6,254 nucleotides of DNA. Source: Paludibacteraceae bacterium. GTDB taxonomy: Bacteria; Bacteroidota; Bacteroidia; Bacteroidales; Paludibacteraceae. The DNA lies in assembly GCA_904502115.1 (NCBI GenBank), contig CAJGDW010000090.1, forward strand, positions 1 through 6,254, written 5' to 3'. The notes under the pieces are model-generated. The model was not told where the DNA came from and made no database searches. It worked only from the letters and a program-made list of their open reading frames with translations. Of the stretch, positions 1 to 6,081 are shown piece by piece. The translations under genes were made by a program, and so were the position numbers. Position 1 is the stretch's first letter. Every line of letters begins with the position of its first letter.

Positions 1-194
1 CCATTGATTATGGAGCCACTCGTCCGCAAGAAAAAGCCGTCGTATCGGCCGATATTAGTTTAGGGGTAGCGCTTCCTAATGCGCCACCGCCTACCTTGCA
101 ATACAACCCCAGCAGTGGACTGCTTACCTTTTACGATGCTATAGGAATACCCAATTTAACTATTACGCCAAGTTTTTCTAGTAAATCACATTGA
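1..194 (+). CDS. C-terminal end of an unrecognised protein (partial)
   Basis: An open frame enters from the left edge (first complete codon at 3) and stops at TGA 192-194, leaving 63 visible residues. The visible tail has no motif I recognise. It is rich in Pro, Ser, Thr and alternating hydrophobic residues (for example VSADISLGVAL, GLLTFYDAIG, NLTITPSF) and ends in KSH, which fits a beta-rich, possibly exported domain, but that is only an inference from composition. The codon pattern looks coding: no stops, and mostly G or C in third position over the first two thirds. No terminator hairpin with a T-run follows the stop. It cannot be named without the upstream sequence, and it could also be the end of a phase- or repeat-rich surface protein. 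Confidence 0.55.
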   Translation, partial: IDYGATRPQEKAVVSADISLGVALPNAPPPTLQYNPSSGLLTFYDAIGIPNLTITPSFSSKSH

Positions 195-224
195 TATTTT
201 ACTTTATAGATATTGCTATATTTG
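191..224 (+). promoter_or_regulatory. Candidate distal promoter upstream of prfC
   Basis: TATATTTG at 217-224 matches the Bacteroidota -7 consensus TAnnTTTG exactly. The nearest -33 candidate is TTG at 191-193 with a 23-nt spacer, at the long end of what is accepted, and it overlaps the TGA stop of the upstream gene. Transcription would start near 230 and give a leader of about 175 nt before prfC that begins with the hairpin at 241-268. Confidence 0.4.
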
Positions 225-240
225 CTTCTTTTTTCTAGAT

Positions 241-268
241 AGACTCTACAATGTTTTGTAGCATGTCT
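241..268 (+). other. Hairpin in the prfC leader region
   Basis: AGAC (241-244) pairs with GTCT (265-268) and CTACAA (246-251) pairs with TTGTAG (256-261). This leaves a TGTT loop and a 1x3 internal loop, for ten base pairs in all. There is no T-run after it, so it does not look like an intrinsic terminator. It could be a transcript-stabilising or regulatory leader structure if the promoter at 191-224 is active. It matches no riboswitch class that I recognise. Confidence 0.35.
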
Positions 269-367
269 AGGTTTATGTCAAAAGTAAACTCAAGTAATCT
301 ACCAATCGCCCATACTTAAGCATGTAAATTGGCTGTGGAAGTAGCCTGTTATATGGTAAAAAATGAC

Positions 368-375
368 TATTTTTG
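368..375 (+). promoter_or_regulatory. Candidate proximal promoter (-7 box) of prfC
   Basis: TATTTTTG at 368-375 fits TAnnTTTG exactly. No clear TTTG lies 17-23 nt upstream; the best partial is CTGTT near 346-350. Transcription would begin around 380 and give a short leader of about 25 nt before the ATG at 407. Closeness to the gene favours this box, while the missing -33 element weakens it. Confidence 0.45.
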
Positions 376-406
376 TGCTCAATTATTTAGTACAAGCTGA
401 GAAATT

Positions 407-1984
407 ATGGATTTGAAAGACGAAATAAACCGCCGACGCACGTTTGCTATCATATCGCACCCTGACGCAGGTAAAACCACTTTGACCGAAAAGTTGTTGT
501 TGTTTGGGGGCGCTATTCACATTGCAGGTGCCGTAAAATCTAACAAGATTAAAAAGACCGCTACATCCGACTGGATGGAAATTGAAAAGCAACGTGGTAT
601 TTCGGTGGCCACTTCGGTAATGGGATTTGAATACAAAGACTACAAAATCAACATCTTGGATACCCCTGGTCACCAAGACTTTGCCGAAGATACTTTCCGT
701 ACACTAACTGCAGTAGACAGCGTTATTATTGTGATTGACTCTGCCAAAGGGGTAGAAACACAAACGCGTAAGCTAATGCAAGTGTGCCGCATGCGCAAAA
801 CGCCCGTAATGGTGTTTATCAACAAAATGGACCGCGAAGGTAAAGACCCCTTCGATTTGCTAGACGAAGTGGAATCGGAATTGGGTATTCATGTGCGTCC
901 ACTTAGTTGGCCCATTAACAGCGGTGCATCGTTCAAAGGGGTGTACAACATCCACCAAACCAGCTTGAACCTTTATACACCCAATAAGCAAACCGTATCG
1001 GAAACCATCGCCTTTAACGATTTAAACAGCAAAGAACTAGAAGACTTTGTGGGCGAACGCGATGCCGCTAAATTGCGCGACGATTTGGAATTGATAGAGG
1101 GTGTTTACTCGGAATTTGATGTTAACCAATACTTGGCAGGCGATTTGGCTCCTGTATTCTTTGGTAGTGCGTTGAATACCTTTGGGGTAAAAGAGTTGTT
1201 GGATTGCTTTGTAGAGATTGCTCCATCGCCTCGCCCTGTTGAGACCTTGGAACGCACCGTTAATCCTTACGAACCTGCTTTTTCGGGTTTTGTGTTTAAG
1301 ATACACGCCAACATGGACCCCAACCACCGCAGTTGCATTGCCTTTGTAAAGATTTGTTCGGGTAAGTTTGAACGCAATGTCAACTACAAGCACATTCGTC
1401 ATGGTAAGATGATGAAATTCTCGGCACCCACCTGTTTTATGGCGCAAAAGAAAGAAACGGTCGATGAGGCATACGCTGGCGATATTGTAGGTTTGCCCGA
1501 TACCGGTAACTTTAAAATTGGTGATAGCTTAACCGCAGGCGAAAACATTCACTTTAAAGGATTGCCCAGCTTCTCGCCCGAAATGTTTAAGTACATCGAG
1601 AATGCCGACCCCATGAAGCAAAAACAGCTGCAAAAAGGCATCGATCAGCTGATGGACGAGGGGGTAGCGCAGCTGTTTGTGAACCAATTTAACGGCCGTA
1701 AAATTATTGGTACAGTAGGTCAGTTACAGTTTGAGGTAATTCAATACCGCTTATTGCACGAATACGGTGCACAATGTAAATGGGAACCCATTCATTTGTA
1801 CAAAGCATGTTGGATAGAGAGCGACGATGCTGCCGAACTAGAAAACTTTAAGAAGCGCAAATACCAATACATGGCCAAAGACAAAGAAGGCCGCGACGTG
1901 TTCTTGGCCGATTCTAACTATGTATTGCAAATGGCGCAAAGTGACTTTAAGAATATAAAATTCCATTTCACTTCAGAGTTTTAG
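407..1984 (+). CDS. prfC: Peptide chain release factor 3 (RF3), translational GTPase
   Basis: RF3 is a cytoplasmic GTPase that binds the post-termination ribosome and drives RF1/RF2 off after peptide release. The 525-residue product is close to the roughly 529 of E. coli RF3. The G domain carries the RF3 form of the P-loop, SHPDAGKTT at 17-25 (other translational GTPases have GHVDHGKT), switch I around QRGISVATSV 62-71, DTPGH at 85-89, NKMD at 139-142 and the G5-type GSAL at 253-256 followed by FGVKELLD. Phrases typical of RF3 follow: TGFVFKI-like FSGFVFKIHANMDPNHR, EEAY-like DEAYAGDIVG, and the C-terminal domain segment GTVGQLQFEV. All domains look complete and the key residues are present. 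The ATG at 407 is chosen because MDLKDEINRRRTFAIISHPD aligns with the usual short RF3 N-terminus. No Shine-Dalgarno is seen, as is usual in Bacteroidota. cvfB follows in the same direction after 177 nt with no visible promoter between them. Confidence 0.97.
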   Translation: MDLKDEINRRRTFAIISHPDAGKTTLTEKLLLFGGAIHIAGAVKSNKIKKTATSDWMEIEKQRGISVATSVMGFEYKDYKINILDTPGHQDFAEDTFRTLTAVDSVIIVIDSAKGVETQTRKLMQVCRMRKTPVMVFINKMDREGKDPFDLLDEVESELGIHVRPLSWPINSGASFKGVYNIHQTSLNLYTPNKQTVSETIAFNDLNSKELEDFVGERDAAKLRDDLELIEGVYSEFDVNQYLAGDLAPVFFGSALNTFGVKELLDCFVEIAPSPRPVETLERTVNPYEPAFSGFVFKIHANMDPNHRSCIAFVKICSGKFERNVNYKHIRHGKMMKFSAPTCFMAQKKETVDEAYAGDIVGLPDTGNFKIGDSLTAGENIHFKGLPSFSPEMFKYIENADPMKQKQLQKGIDQLMDEGVAQLFVNQFNGRKIIGTVGQLQFEVIQYRLLHEYGAQCKWEPIHLYKACWIESDDAAELENFKKRKYQYMAKDKEGRDVFLADSNYVLQMAQSDFKNIKFHFTSEF

Positions 1985-1986
1985 TC

Positions 1987-2105
1987 GAGCGAGTTTAAAG
2001 GGTGCTTTTCTCGTTGCCCTCGTCTTCGAAATCCTCATTTACGCCAAGTAAACTGCGGTTTCTCAGACATCGGGGCGCCTAAAAATCCCTCCTTTAAACT
2101 CACTC
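1987..2105 (+). repeat. MITE-like or structured intergenic element with 15-bp inverted ends
   Basis: GAGCGAGTTTAAAGG (1987-2001) and CCTTTAAACTCACTC (2091-2105) are inverted repeats with a single mismatch; the inner 11 bp are perfect. Weaker complementarity continues inwards (GGTGCTTTT-type sequence against AAAAATCCC). The core has its own small hairpin, TTTAC-GCCAA-GTAAA at 2038-2052, flanked by partly pairing GAAA/TTTC. There is no T-run, so it is not a standard terminator, and no open frame of note. It starts three bases after the prfC stop. I see no convincing target-site duplication. The layout fits a short non-autonomous repeat or a folded 3'-UTR/intercistronic RNA; the sequence alone does not choose between them. 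Confidence 0.55.
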
Positions 2106-2120
2106 TTGTAGTGTGTGGTT

Positions 2121-2161
2121 CTAACTCCTAACTCCTAACTCCTAACTCCTAACTCCTAACT
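2121..2161 (+). repeat. Heptanucleotide tandem repeat (CTAACTC)5.9 abutting a start codon
   Basis: Five perfect copies of CTAACTC plus a six-base partial copy fill 2121-2161, and the next base is the A of the cvfB ATG. The 41 bases contain no G. The array takes up the whole region where a ribosome-binding site would sit. Since the repeat is outside the coding frame, copy-number change would alter leader length rather than reading frame. Confidence 0.95.
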
Positions 2162-2998
2162 ATGAACATAGGTTCTTATAATTCCCTAAAAGTAGTTAAA
2201 CGCGTGGCGTTTGGCTTGTATTTAGATGGCGAAGAAGCAGGCGAAATTTTGCTTCCCAATCGTTACGTGCCTGCAGATGCACAAATAGACGATTACCTAG
2301 ACGTATTTATCTATACCGATGGCGACGATCGTCTAATTGCTACTACCGATAAACCATTGGCTGTAGTGGGCGATATAGTGCCCATGCATGTAAAAGCTGT
2401 GGGTTCGTACGGCGCGTTTTTGGAGTGGGGTATTATGAAAGATTTGTTTTTGCCCTTTAGCGAGCAAACGGCCGATGTAAACGAGGGCGATACCGTGGTG
2501 GTAGGTTTGTACCTGGATAACAAAACCAACCGAGTGGTGGCTACCATGCGTTGGGGTAGGATGTTGGACAAAACCATGACTCCAGATTTTGCAGAGGGCG
2601 ACGAGGTAGAAGTGATGGTAGCAGGCAAAACCGAATTGGGCTACAGGGTGTTAATTAACAATGCTTTTGTAGGCTTGATTTATCAAAACGAAGTGTTCAA
2701 GCCCTTGCGTATGGGCGATAAAATGCCTGCTTACATTCATCGTATGCGTGCCGATGGCAAAATAGACGTACGCCTTAACAAAGCAGGTTACGCCGCTATA
2801 GAGGGCGAATCGGCTCGCTTGTTGAAATTATTGCAAGAATCTGGAGGTTATTTACCTACCACCGATAAAAGTCCCGCAGAAACCATTTACGAAGTATGCG
2901 GCATGAGCAAGAAAACCTACAAAAAGGCAGTGGGCGAATTGTATAAGAAACGCCTTATTCTGCTAAAAGATAACGGGATTGTTCTAGTTAAGAAATAA
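2162..2998 (+). CDS. cvfB: CvfB-family S1 RNA-binding protein
   Basis: This is a predicted cytoplasmic RNA-binding protein of the CvfB/YitL family, named from a Staphylococcus aureus virulence regulator. The family has tandem S1-type domains followed by a winged helix; its RNA targets in Bacteroidota are not known to me. The 278-residue product fits the family length. An N-terminal S1-like unit lies at about 3-62 (SYNSLKVVKRVAFGLYLDGEE, ending RLIATTDKP). A second spans about 68-130 (GDIVPMHVKAVGSYGAFLEWG, a classic S1 strand pattern) and a third about 144-206 (EGDEVEVMV to GKIDVRLNK). The winged helix at about 215-277 contains SPAETIYEVCGMSKKTYKKAVGEL. The ATG at 2162 gives the expected IGSYNSLKV start. 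It has no Shine-Dalgarno and no promoter-like box in the preceding gap, so it is probably read from prfC transcripts across the heptamer array. No terminator follows before the tRNA. Confidence 0.9.
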   Translation: MNIGSYNSLKVVKRVAFGLYLDGEEAGEILLPNRYVPADAQIDDYLDVFIYTDGDDRLIATTDKPLAVVGDIVPMHVKAVGSYGAFLEWGIMKDLFLPFSEQTADVNEGDTVVVGLYLDNKTNRVVATMRWGRMLDKTMTPDFAEGDEVEVMVAGKTELGYRVLINNAFVGLIYQNEVFKPLRMGDKMPAYIHRMRADGKIDVRLNKAGYAAIEGESARLLKLLQESGGYLPTTDKSPAETIYEVCGMSKKTYKKAVGELYKKRLILLKDNGIVLVKK

Positions 2999-3013
2999 TT
3001 CTTGTAAAAAATC

Positions 3014-3043
3014 TTGTAGGAAATAAAAAAAGTAGTATCTTTG
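3014..3043 (+). promoter_or_regulatory. Promoter of tRNA-His
   Basis: TTG at 3014-3016, a 19-nt spacer and TATCTTTG at 3036-3043 match the Bacteroidota sigma-A consensus (TTG/TTTG, about 19 nt, TAnnTTTG). Transcription should start near 3050, about 20 nt before the mature tRNA 5' end. The TCTTGTA that carries the -33 element is duplicated 12 nt upstream (3000-3006). Confidence 0.8.
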
Positions 3044-3069
3044 CATCGTCTTTGAATGAAGACATTTAT

Positions 3070-3143
3070 GGTGATTGTAGCTCAGTTGGCAGAGCATCGG
3101 ATTGTGGTTCCGAGTGTCGCGGGTTCGAGCCCCGTCTTTCACC
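3070..3143 (+). tRNA. tRNA-His (anticodon GTG)
   Basis: The cloverleaf can be drawn in full. The D arm is GCTC-AGTTGGCA-GAGC (3080-3095). The anticodon stem TCGGA/TCCGA encloses loop TTGTGGT, with anticodon GTG at 3104-3106. The variable loop is GTGTC, and the T arm is GCGGG-TTCGAGC-CCCGT (3119-3135). The G at 3070 can serve as the histidine-specific G-1 opposite C73 at 3143, the main identity element for HisRS. The CCA tail is not encoded (CAA follows). The acceptor stem GTGATTG/CTTTCAC has G1-C72, T2-A71, G3-C70, A4-T69 and G7-C66 pairs, but positions 5-68 and 6-67 are both T-T. This is unusual in an otherwise intact tRNA with a strong promoter and terminator. Confidence 0.93.
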
Positions 3144-3144
3144 C

Positions 3145-3180
3145 AAAAGACCGAATCTTTTGATTCGGTCTTTTTTTTTT
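3145..3180 (+). terminator. Intrinsic terminator after tRNA-His
   Basis: GACCGAATC (3149-3157) and GATTCGGTC (3162-3170) form a perfect 9-bp stem with a TTTT loop. It is flanked by AAAA on the left and ten T residues (3171-3180) on the right. It begins two bases after the tRNA and is the first terminator on the plus strand after prfC, so it probably ends both tRNA and any cvfB read-through transcripts. Confidence 0.93.
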
Positions 3181-3182
3181 GC

Positions 3183-3202
3183 GGACGCACGACCGTGCGT
3201 CC
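3183..3202. repeat. REP-like palindrome
   Basis: GGACGCAC (3183-3190) and GTGCGTCC (3195-3202) are perfect inverted repeats around GACC. CCTACAA follows directly. The G+C-rich core in an A+T-rich intergenic region, together with the GGACGCAC...GTGCGTCCCTACA form, resembles dispersed REP-type palindromes I recall from intergenic DNA of several phyla. Only one copy is present here, so dispersal is not shown by the window. Confidence 0.6.
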
Positions 3203-3234
3203 CTACAATAGTTCGCCCACCGAGTAAATGTAAT

Positions 3235-3265
3235 AAAAAAAGACCTCCCACTGGGAGGTCTTTTT
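3235..3265 (-). terminator. Bidirectional terminator, mainly for glgP
   Basis: GACCTCCC (3242-3249) and GGGAGGTC (3253-3260) make an 8-bp stem with a three-base ACT loop, flanked by seven A residues (3235-3241) and five T residues (3261-3265). On the minus strand the seven A's become a T-run, giving a good terminator about 20 nt after the glgP stop. On the plus strand it backs up the tRNA terminator. Confidence 0.9.
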
Positions 3266-3284
3266 GTTGTATGTAGGTTTATTA

Positions 3285-5846
3285 TTAGAACCAACGTACG
3301 TAGCAGAAGTCTTGACGGTGAGGAAGATCTGCTGATTTTGGGAAGAAACGCAAAGCGAATTTGTATGCACCACCAGCGGTCGACATGAAGTCGCCTTCGA
3401 AAGTGATCTTAGAACCTTCTTTGCGAACCAATTTGCATTCGAATGCTTTGTGTAGTTTGTCTACACCATCAACGCTCTTCAAGGTAACCAATTCTACACC
3501 AAAGCTGTCAGCCAAAGAAGCATCTTTAACGTCTGCAGTAATGGTTAGCGAGTTAACTTCGCTCGAATCAGCTACTAGGTTAGCGTGTCTGTCGATGTTT
3601 GGATCGTAGATTTCGATGCTATCCCAAACGTTAGCTACTTTTTCTTTCCAAGCTGCGATTTCTTTAGCTTTGCCAAAGTTGTTAGCTTTCAAAGTTTTAG
3701 CACGTTTAGCTTGTTTGCTATAGAAACGATCGATGTAGTCGTCCAACATACGTTTTGTGGTGTATACAGGAGCGATTTTAGCAAACGAGTTTTTGATGTA
3801 ACCCACCCATTCAGGAGAGTAGCCTTTGCTGTTTTTGCTGAAATACAATGGGATGATTTCTTCTTCCAACATTTGGTAGATGGTTGCAGCGTCCAATTGG
3901 TCTTGGTGTGCTTGGTTTTGGTAAGTACGTTTTTCAGTCAAAGCCCAACCAGCACCTTCGCGGTAACCTTCGTACCACCAACCGTCCAATACAGAGAAGT
4001 TAAGAACACCGTTCATTTCTGCTTTTTCGCCAGAAGTACCAGATGCTTCCAATGGACGAGTAGGAGTATTCAACCAGATATCAACACCAGAAATCAAACG
4101 TTTAGCCAAAGCCATGTCGTAGTTATCCAAGAAGATAATTTTGCCTACGAATTCAGGGCGACGAGAGATTTCAACGATGTTTTGGATCAATTTTTGACCA
4201 CCAGCATCAGCAGGGTGAGCTTTACCAGTGAAGAAGAATTGAACTGGGTATTGAGGATTGTTTACGATTTTAGCCAAACGTTCTAGGTCGGTGAACAACA
4301 AGTGAGCACGTTTGTAAGTAGCAAAACGACGACCGAAACCAATGGTAAGAGCGTTAGGATTGATACCGTTCAATACGCTCATGGTACGCGATGGGTTGCC
4401 TTGGTTTTTCAACCAGCTTTCGGTGTATTTAGCTTTGATGTAATCAATCATTTTGCCTTTCAACACTTTGCGAGTTTCCCAGATTTCTTCGTCAGCAACA
4501 TTGTAGATTTTTTCCCAAATGTTGGTGTTTGATTGGTCACCACGGAATTCTTCGCCAAATGCTTTGTCGTGTAGTTTTTGCCATTCAGAAACAGCCCAAG
4601 TAGGATAGTGAACACCGTTGGTTACATAACCTACGTGAGATTCTTCTGGGAAGTAACCTTGCCAGATGTTTTTGAACATATCTTGTGATACTTTACCGTG
4701 CAACCAGCTAACGCCGTTAACTTCTTGGCAAGTATTGCAAGCAAATACAGTTACAGAGAATTTTTCGGTCAAGTCACCAGGAACTTCGCGACCCATGTTC
4801 ATGAAGTCGGTCCAAGACAAACCAAGTTGGTTTGCATAGTCGTTCATATAGTGTTGGAACAAACCTTCGTCAAATTTGTCGTGACCAGCAGGAACTGGAG
4901 TGTGGGTAGTAAACAAACCAGATACACGAACAACTTCCATTGCTTCGTTGAACGATAGACCTTGACGCAAATAGTCGATCAAACGTTGAACGTTCAAGAA
5001 TGCAGCGTGACCTTCGTTGCAGTGATAAATTTCTTTTTCAACACCTAGGCGTTTCAAAGCAGCGATACCACCAATACCCAACATGATTTCTTGTTTCAAG
5101 CGGTGTTCGTTGTCACCACCGTAAAGTTGAGAAGTAAGAGCGCGGTCTGCTTCGTTGTTCAATTCGGTGTCAGAATCCAACAAAATCAACGAAATACGAC
5201 CTACGTTTACGCGCCATAGGTTAGCGTAGATGTTACGGCCAGGATAAGGCAAGCTGATGGTTACAGCGTTACCGTTTTCGTCAACGATTTGTTCGATAGG
5301 AAGGTTTTCGAAAGCTTGAGCTTCGTATTCAGCGATTTGTTCGCCGTTCATTGAAAGTTTTTGTGTAAAGTAACCGTAGCGATACAAGAAACCGATAGCA
5401 ATCATGTCTACGTTGCAGTCAGAAGCTTCTTTCAAGTAGTCACCGGCCAATACACCCAAACCACCAGAGTAAATTTTCAACACTTCGGTCAAACCGTATT
5501 CCATGCTGAAGTAAGCTACAGAAGGAACTTTTTTGCTAGGTTTAACGTTCATGTATGCTTTAAATTTAGCGTAAACATCGTTCATACGTTTCATGAACGC
5601 TTTGTTTTTAGCTAGATTTTTGTAGTCGTCGTTTTTAAGTTTTTGAAGCAATAGGACAGGGTTGCCGCCAACTTTGATCCACAATTCTGGATTCATTTCT
5701 TCAAATAAGTCGGTAGCTTCGTAGTTCCAAACCCACCAAAGGTTTTTAGAAAGTTCTTGTAATTTGGCAAATTCTTCGGGAATTTGGAATTTTACCGTTA
5801 CAGGGCGCCAATTAGGATAATTGACATTACTAACTTGTAATTTCAT
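3285..5846 (-). CDS. glgP: Alpha-glucan (glycogen/maltodextrin) phosphorylase, GT35, DUF3417 type
   Basis: This cytoplasmic PLP enzyme releases glucose-1-phosphate from alpha-1,4-glucans by phosphorolysis. The 853-residue product belongs to the GT35 subgroup with an N-terminal DUF3417 domain (about 12-125, including NLWWVWNYEATDLF), not the classic E. coli GlgP/MalP type. Conserved parts in order are the glycine loop SGGLGVLAGD 127-136, NEGHAAF 277-283, TTHTPVPAGHDKF 313-325, the phosphate-site segment GRRFATYKRA 505-514 and GKAHPADAGG 541-550. EASGTSGEK at 600-608 includes the expected PLP lysine K608. A beta-rich C-terminal region (about 745-853) ends in CYVRWF. The GEK form, where many relatives have GMK, is what I recall from Bacteroidota. 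The ATG at 5844-5846 gives the usual MKLQVSNVNYPNW start; no Shine-Dalgarno is seen. It stands alone, without a glycogen synthase gene beside it in the window, and has its own promoter and terminator. Arginine is largely CGT, suggesting high expression. Confidence 0.95.
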   Translation of the reverse strand: MKLQVSNVNYPNWRPVTVKFQIPEEFAKLQELSKNLWWVWNYEATDLFEEMNPELWIKVGGNPVLLLQKLKNDDYKNLAKNKAFMKRMNDVYAKFKAYMNVKPSKKVPSVAYFSMEYGLTEVLKIYSGGLGVLAGDYLKEASDCNVDMIAIGFLYRYGYFTQKLSMNGEQIAEYEAQAFENLPIEQIVDENGNAVTISLPYPGRNIYANLWRVNVGRISLILLDSDTELNNEADRALTSQLYGGDNEHRLKQEIMLGIGGIAALKRLGVEKEIYHCNEGHAAFLNVQRLIDYLRQGLSFNEAMEVVRVSGLFTTHTPVPAGHDKFDEGLFQHYMNDYANQLGLSWTDFMNMGREVPGDLTEKFSVTVFACNTCQEVNGVSWLHGKVSQDMFKNIWQGYFPEESHVGYVTNGVHYPTWAVSEWQKLHDKAFGEEFRGDQSNTNIWEKIYNVADEEIWETRKVLKGKMIDYIKAKYTESWLKNQGNPSRTMSVLNGINPNALTIGFGRRFATYKRAHLLFTDLERLAKIVNNPQYPVQFFFTGKAHPADAGGQKLIQNIVEISRRPEFVGKIIFLDNYDMALAKRLISGVDIWLNTPTRPLEASGTSGEKAEMNGVLNFSVLDGWWYEGYREGAGWALTEKRTYQNQAHQDQLDAATIYQMLEEEIIPLYFSKNSKGYSPEWVGYIKNSFAKIAPVYTTKRMLDDYIDRFYSKQAKRAKTLKANNFGKAKEIAAWKEKVANVWDSIEIYDPNIDRHANLVADSSEVNSLTITADVKDASLADSFGVELVTLKSVDGVDKLHKAFECKLVRKEGSKITFEGDFMSTAGGAYKFALRFFPKSADLPHRQDFCYVRWF

Positions 5847-5918
5847 AATTGAGGTTATAAGATTAATAATTATTTAAATTGCTTATTTAATAAGGTGTGA
5901 TTTTTACACGCACAATCG

Positions 5919-5949
5919 CAAAGTTAATGTTTTTATTTAATAGGGCAAA
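5919..5949 (-). promoter_or_regulatory. Promoter of glgP
   Basis: Read on the minus strand, TTTG (5949-5946), a 19-nt spacer and TAACTTTG (5926-5919) match the Bacteroidota consensus exactly. Transcription would start near 5912 and give a leader of about 65 nt, A+T-rich and lacking a Shine-Dalgarno. Confidence 0.82.
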
Positions 5950-6012
5950 GGAAATTTTTAAAAAATGTAAAGAATAATAGCTCCGTTGGACCTGATTGTC
6001 AGTTTGTTTCTA

Positions 6013-6028
6013 TTTCAAACGTTTGAAA
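6013..6028. promoter_or_regulatory. Perfect palindrome, possible LacI-family operator
   Basis: TTTCAAACGTTTGAAA is a perfect 16-bp palindrome. Its AAACGTTT core with a central CG is the form favoured by LacI/GalR-family regulators, many of which respond to sugars. It lies about 63 bp upstream of the glgP -33 box, where it could act on glgP or on a gene beyond the right edge. The link to a LacI-type protein is inference only; no regulator gene is in the window. Confidence 0.45.
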
Positions 6029-6035
6029 AGAAATG

Positions 6036-6081
6036 AAATAAAAAGCCCCTTTTGCTGTAAATTTATCAACAAAAGAGGTTT
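6036..6081 (-). terminator. Terminator-like hairpin on the minus strand
   Basis: On the minus strand, bases 6081-6070 pair with 6054-6043. The stem has about ten Watson-Crick or wobble pairs in the core, with one internal and one near-end imperfection, and a 15-nt loop (6055-6069). The downstream arm ends GGGGC followed by TTTTTATTTC. On the plus strand the hairpin is not followed by T residues, so termination would be leftward. It could end a gene lying beyond the right edge, or act as an attenuator on a longer glgP leader. Confidence 0.5.

Noticed and set aside
251..319. 22-codon open frame (ATG 251 to TAA 317-319) in the prfC leader
   Set aside because: Its start overlaps the hairpin, it shows no codon bias or recognisable sequence, and such a length is expected by chance.
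600..608. Glu instead of Met before the PLP lysine of the phosphorylase (GEK rather than GMK), considered as an active-site anomaly
   Set aside because: To my recollection GEK is the usual form in Bacteroidota members of this family, and the catalytic lysine is present. The coordinates given here are residues of the protein.
1037..1447. Minus-strand open frame of 136 codons inside prfC
   Set aside because: It is antisense to the conserved RF3 sequence, shows no recognisable motif, and follows from the codon bias of prfC.
2121..2161. CRISPR array or transposon end at the CTAACTC repeats
   Set aside because: The units are seven bases with no spacers, so this is a simple tandem repeat. No CRISPR structure is present anywhere in the window.
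3052..3276. Open frames on both strands across the tRNA and terminators
   Set aside because: They read through the tRNA-His gene, its terminator and the REP-like palindrome, which explain the sequence fully.
3585..4286. Long plus-strand open frame of 233 codons opposite glgP
   Set aside because: It is the antisense shadow of a clearly conserved phosphorylase. Its translation is Phe/Val/Ser-rich with no recognisable motif and has no promoter or initiation context.
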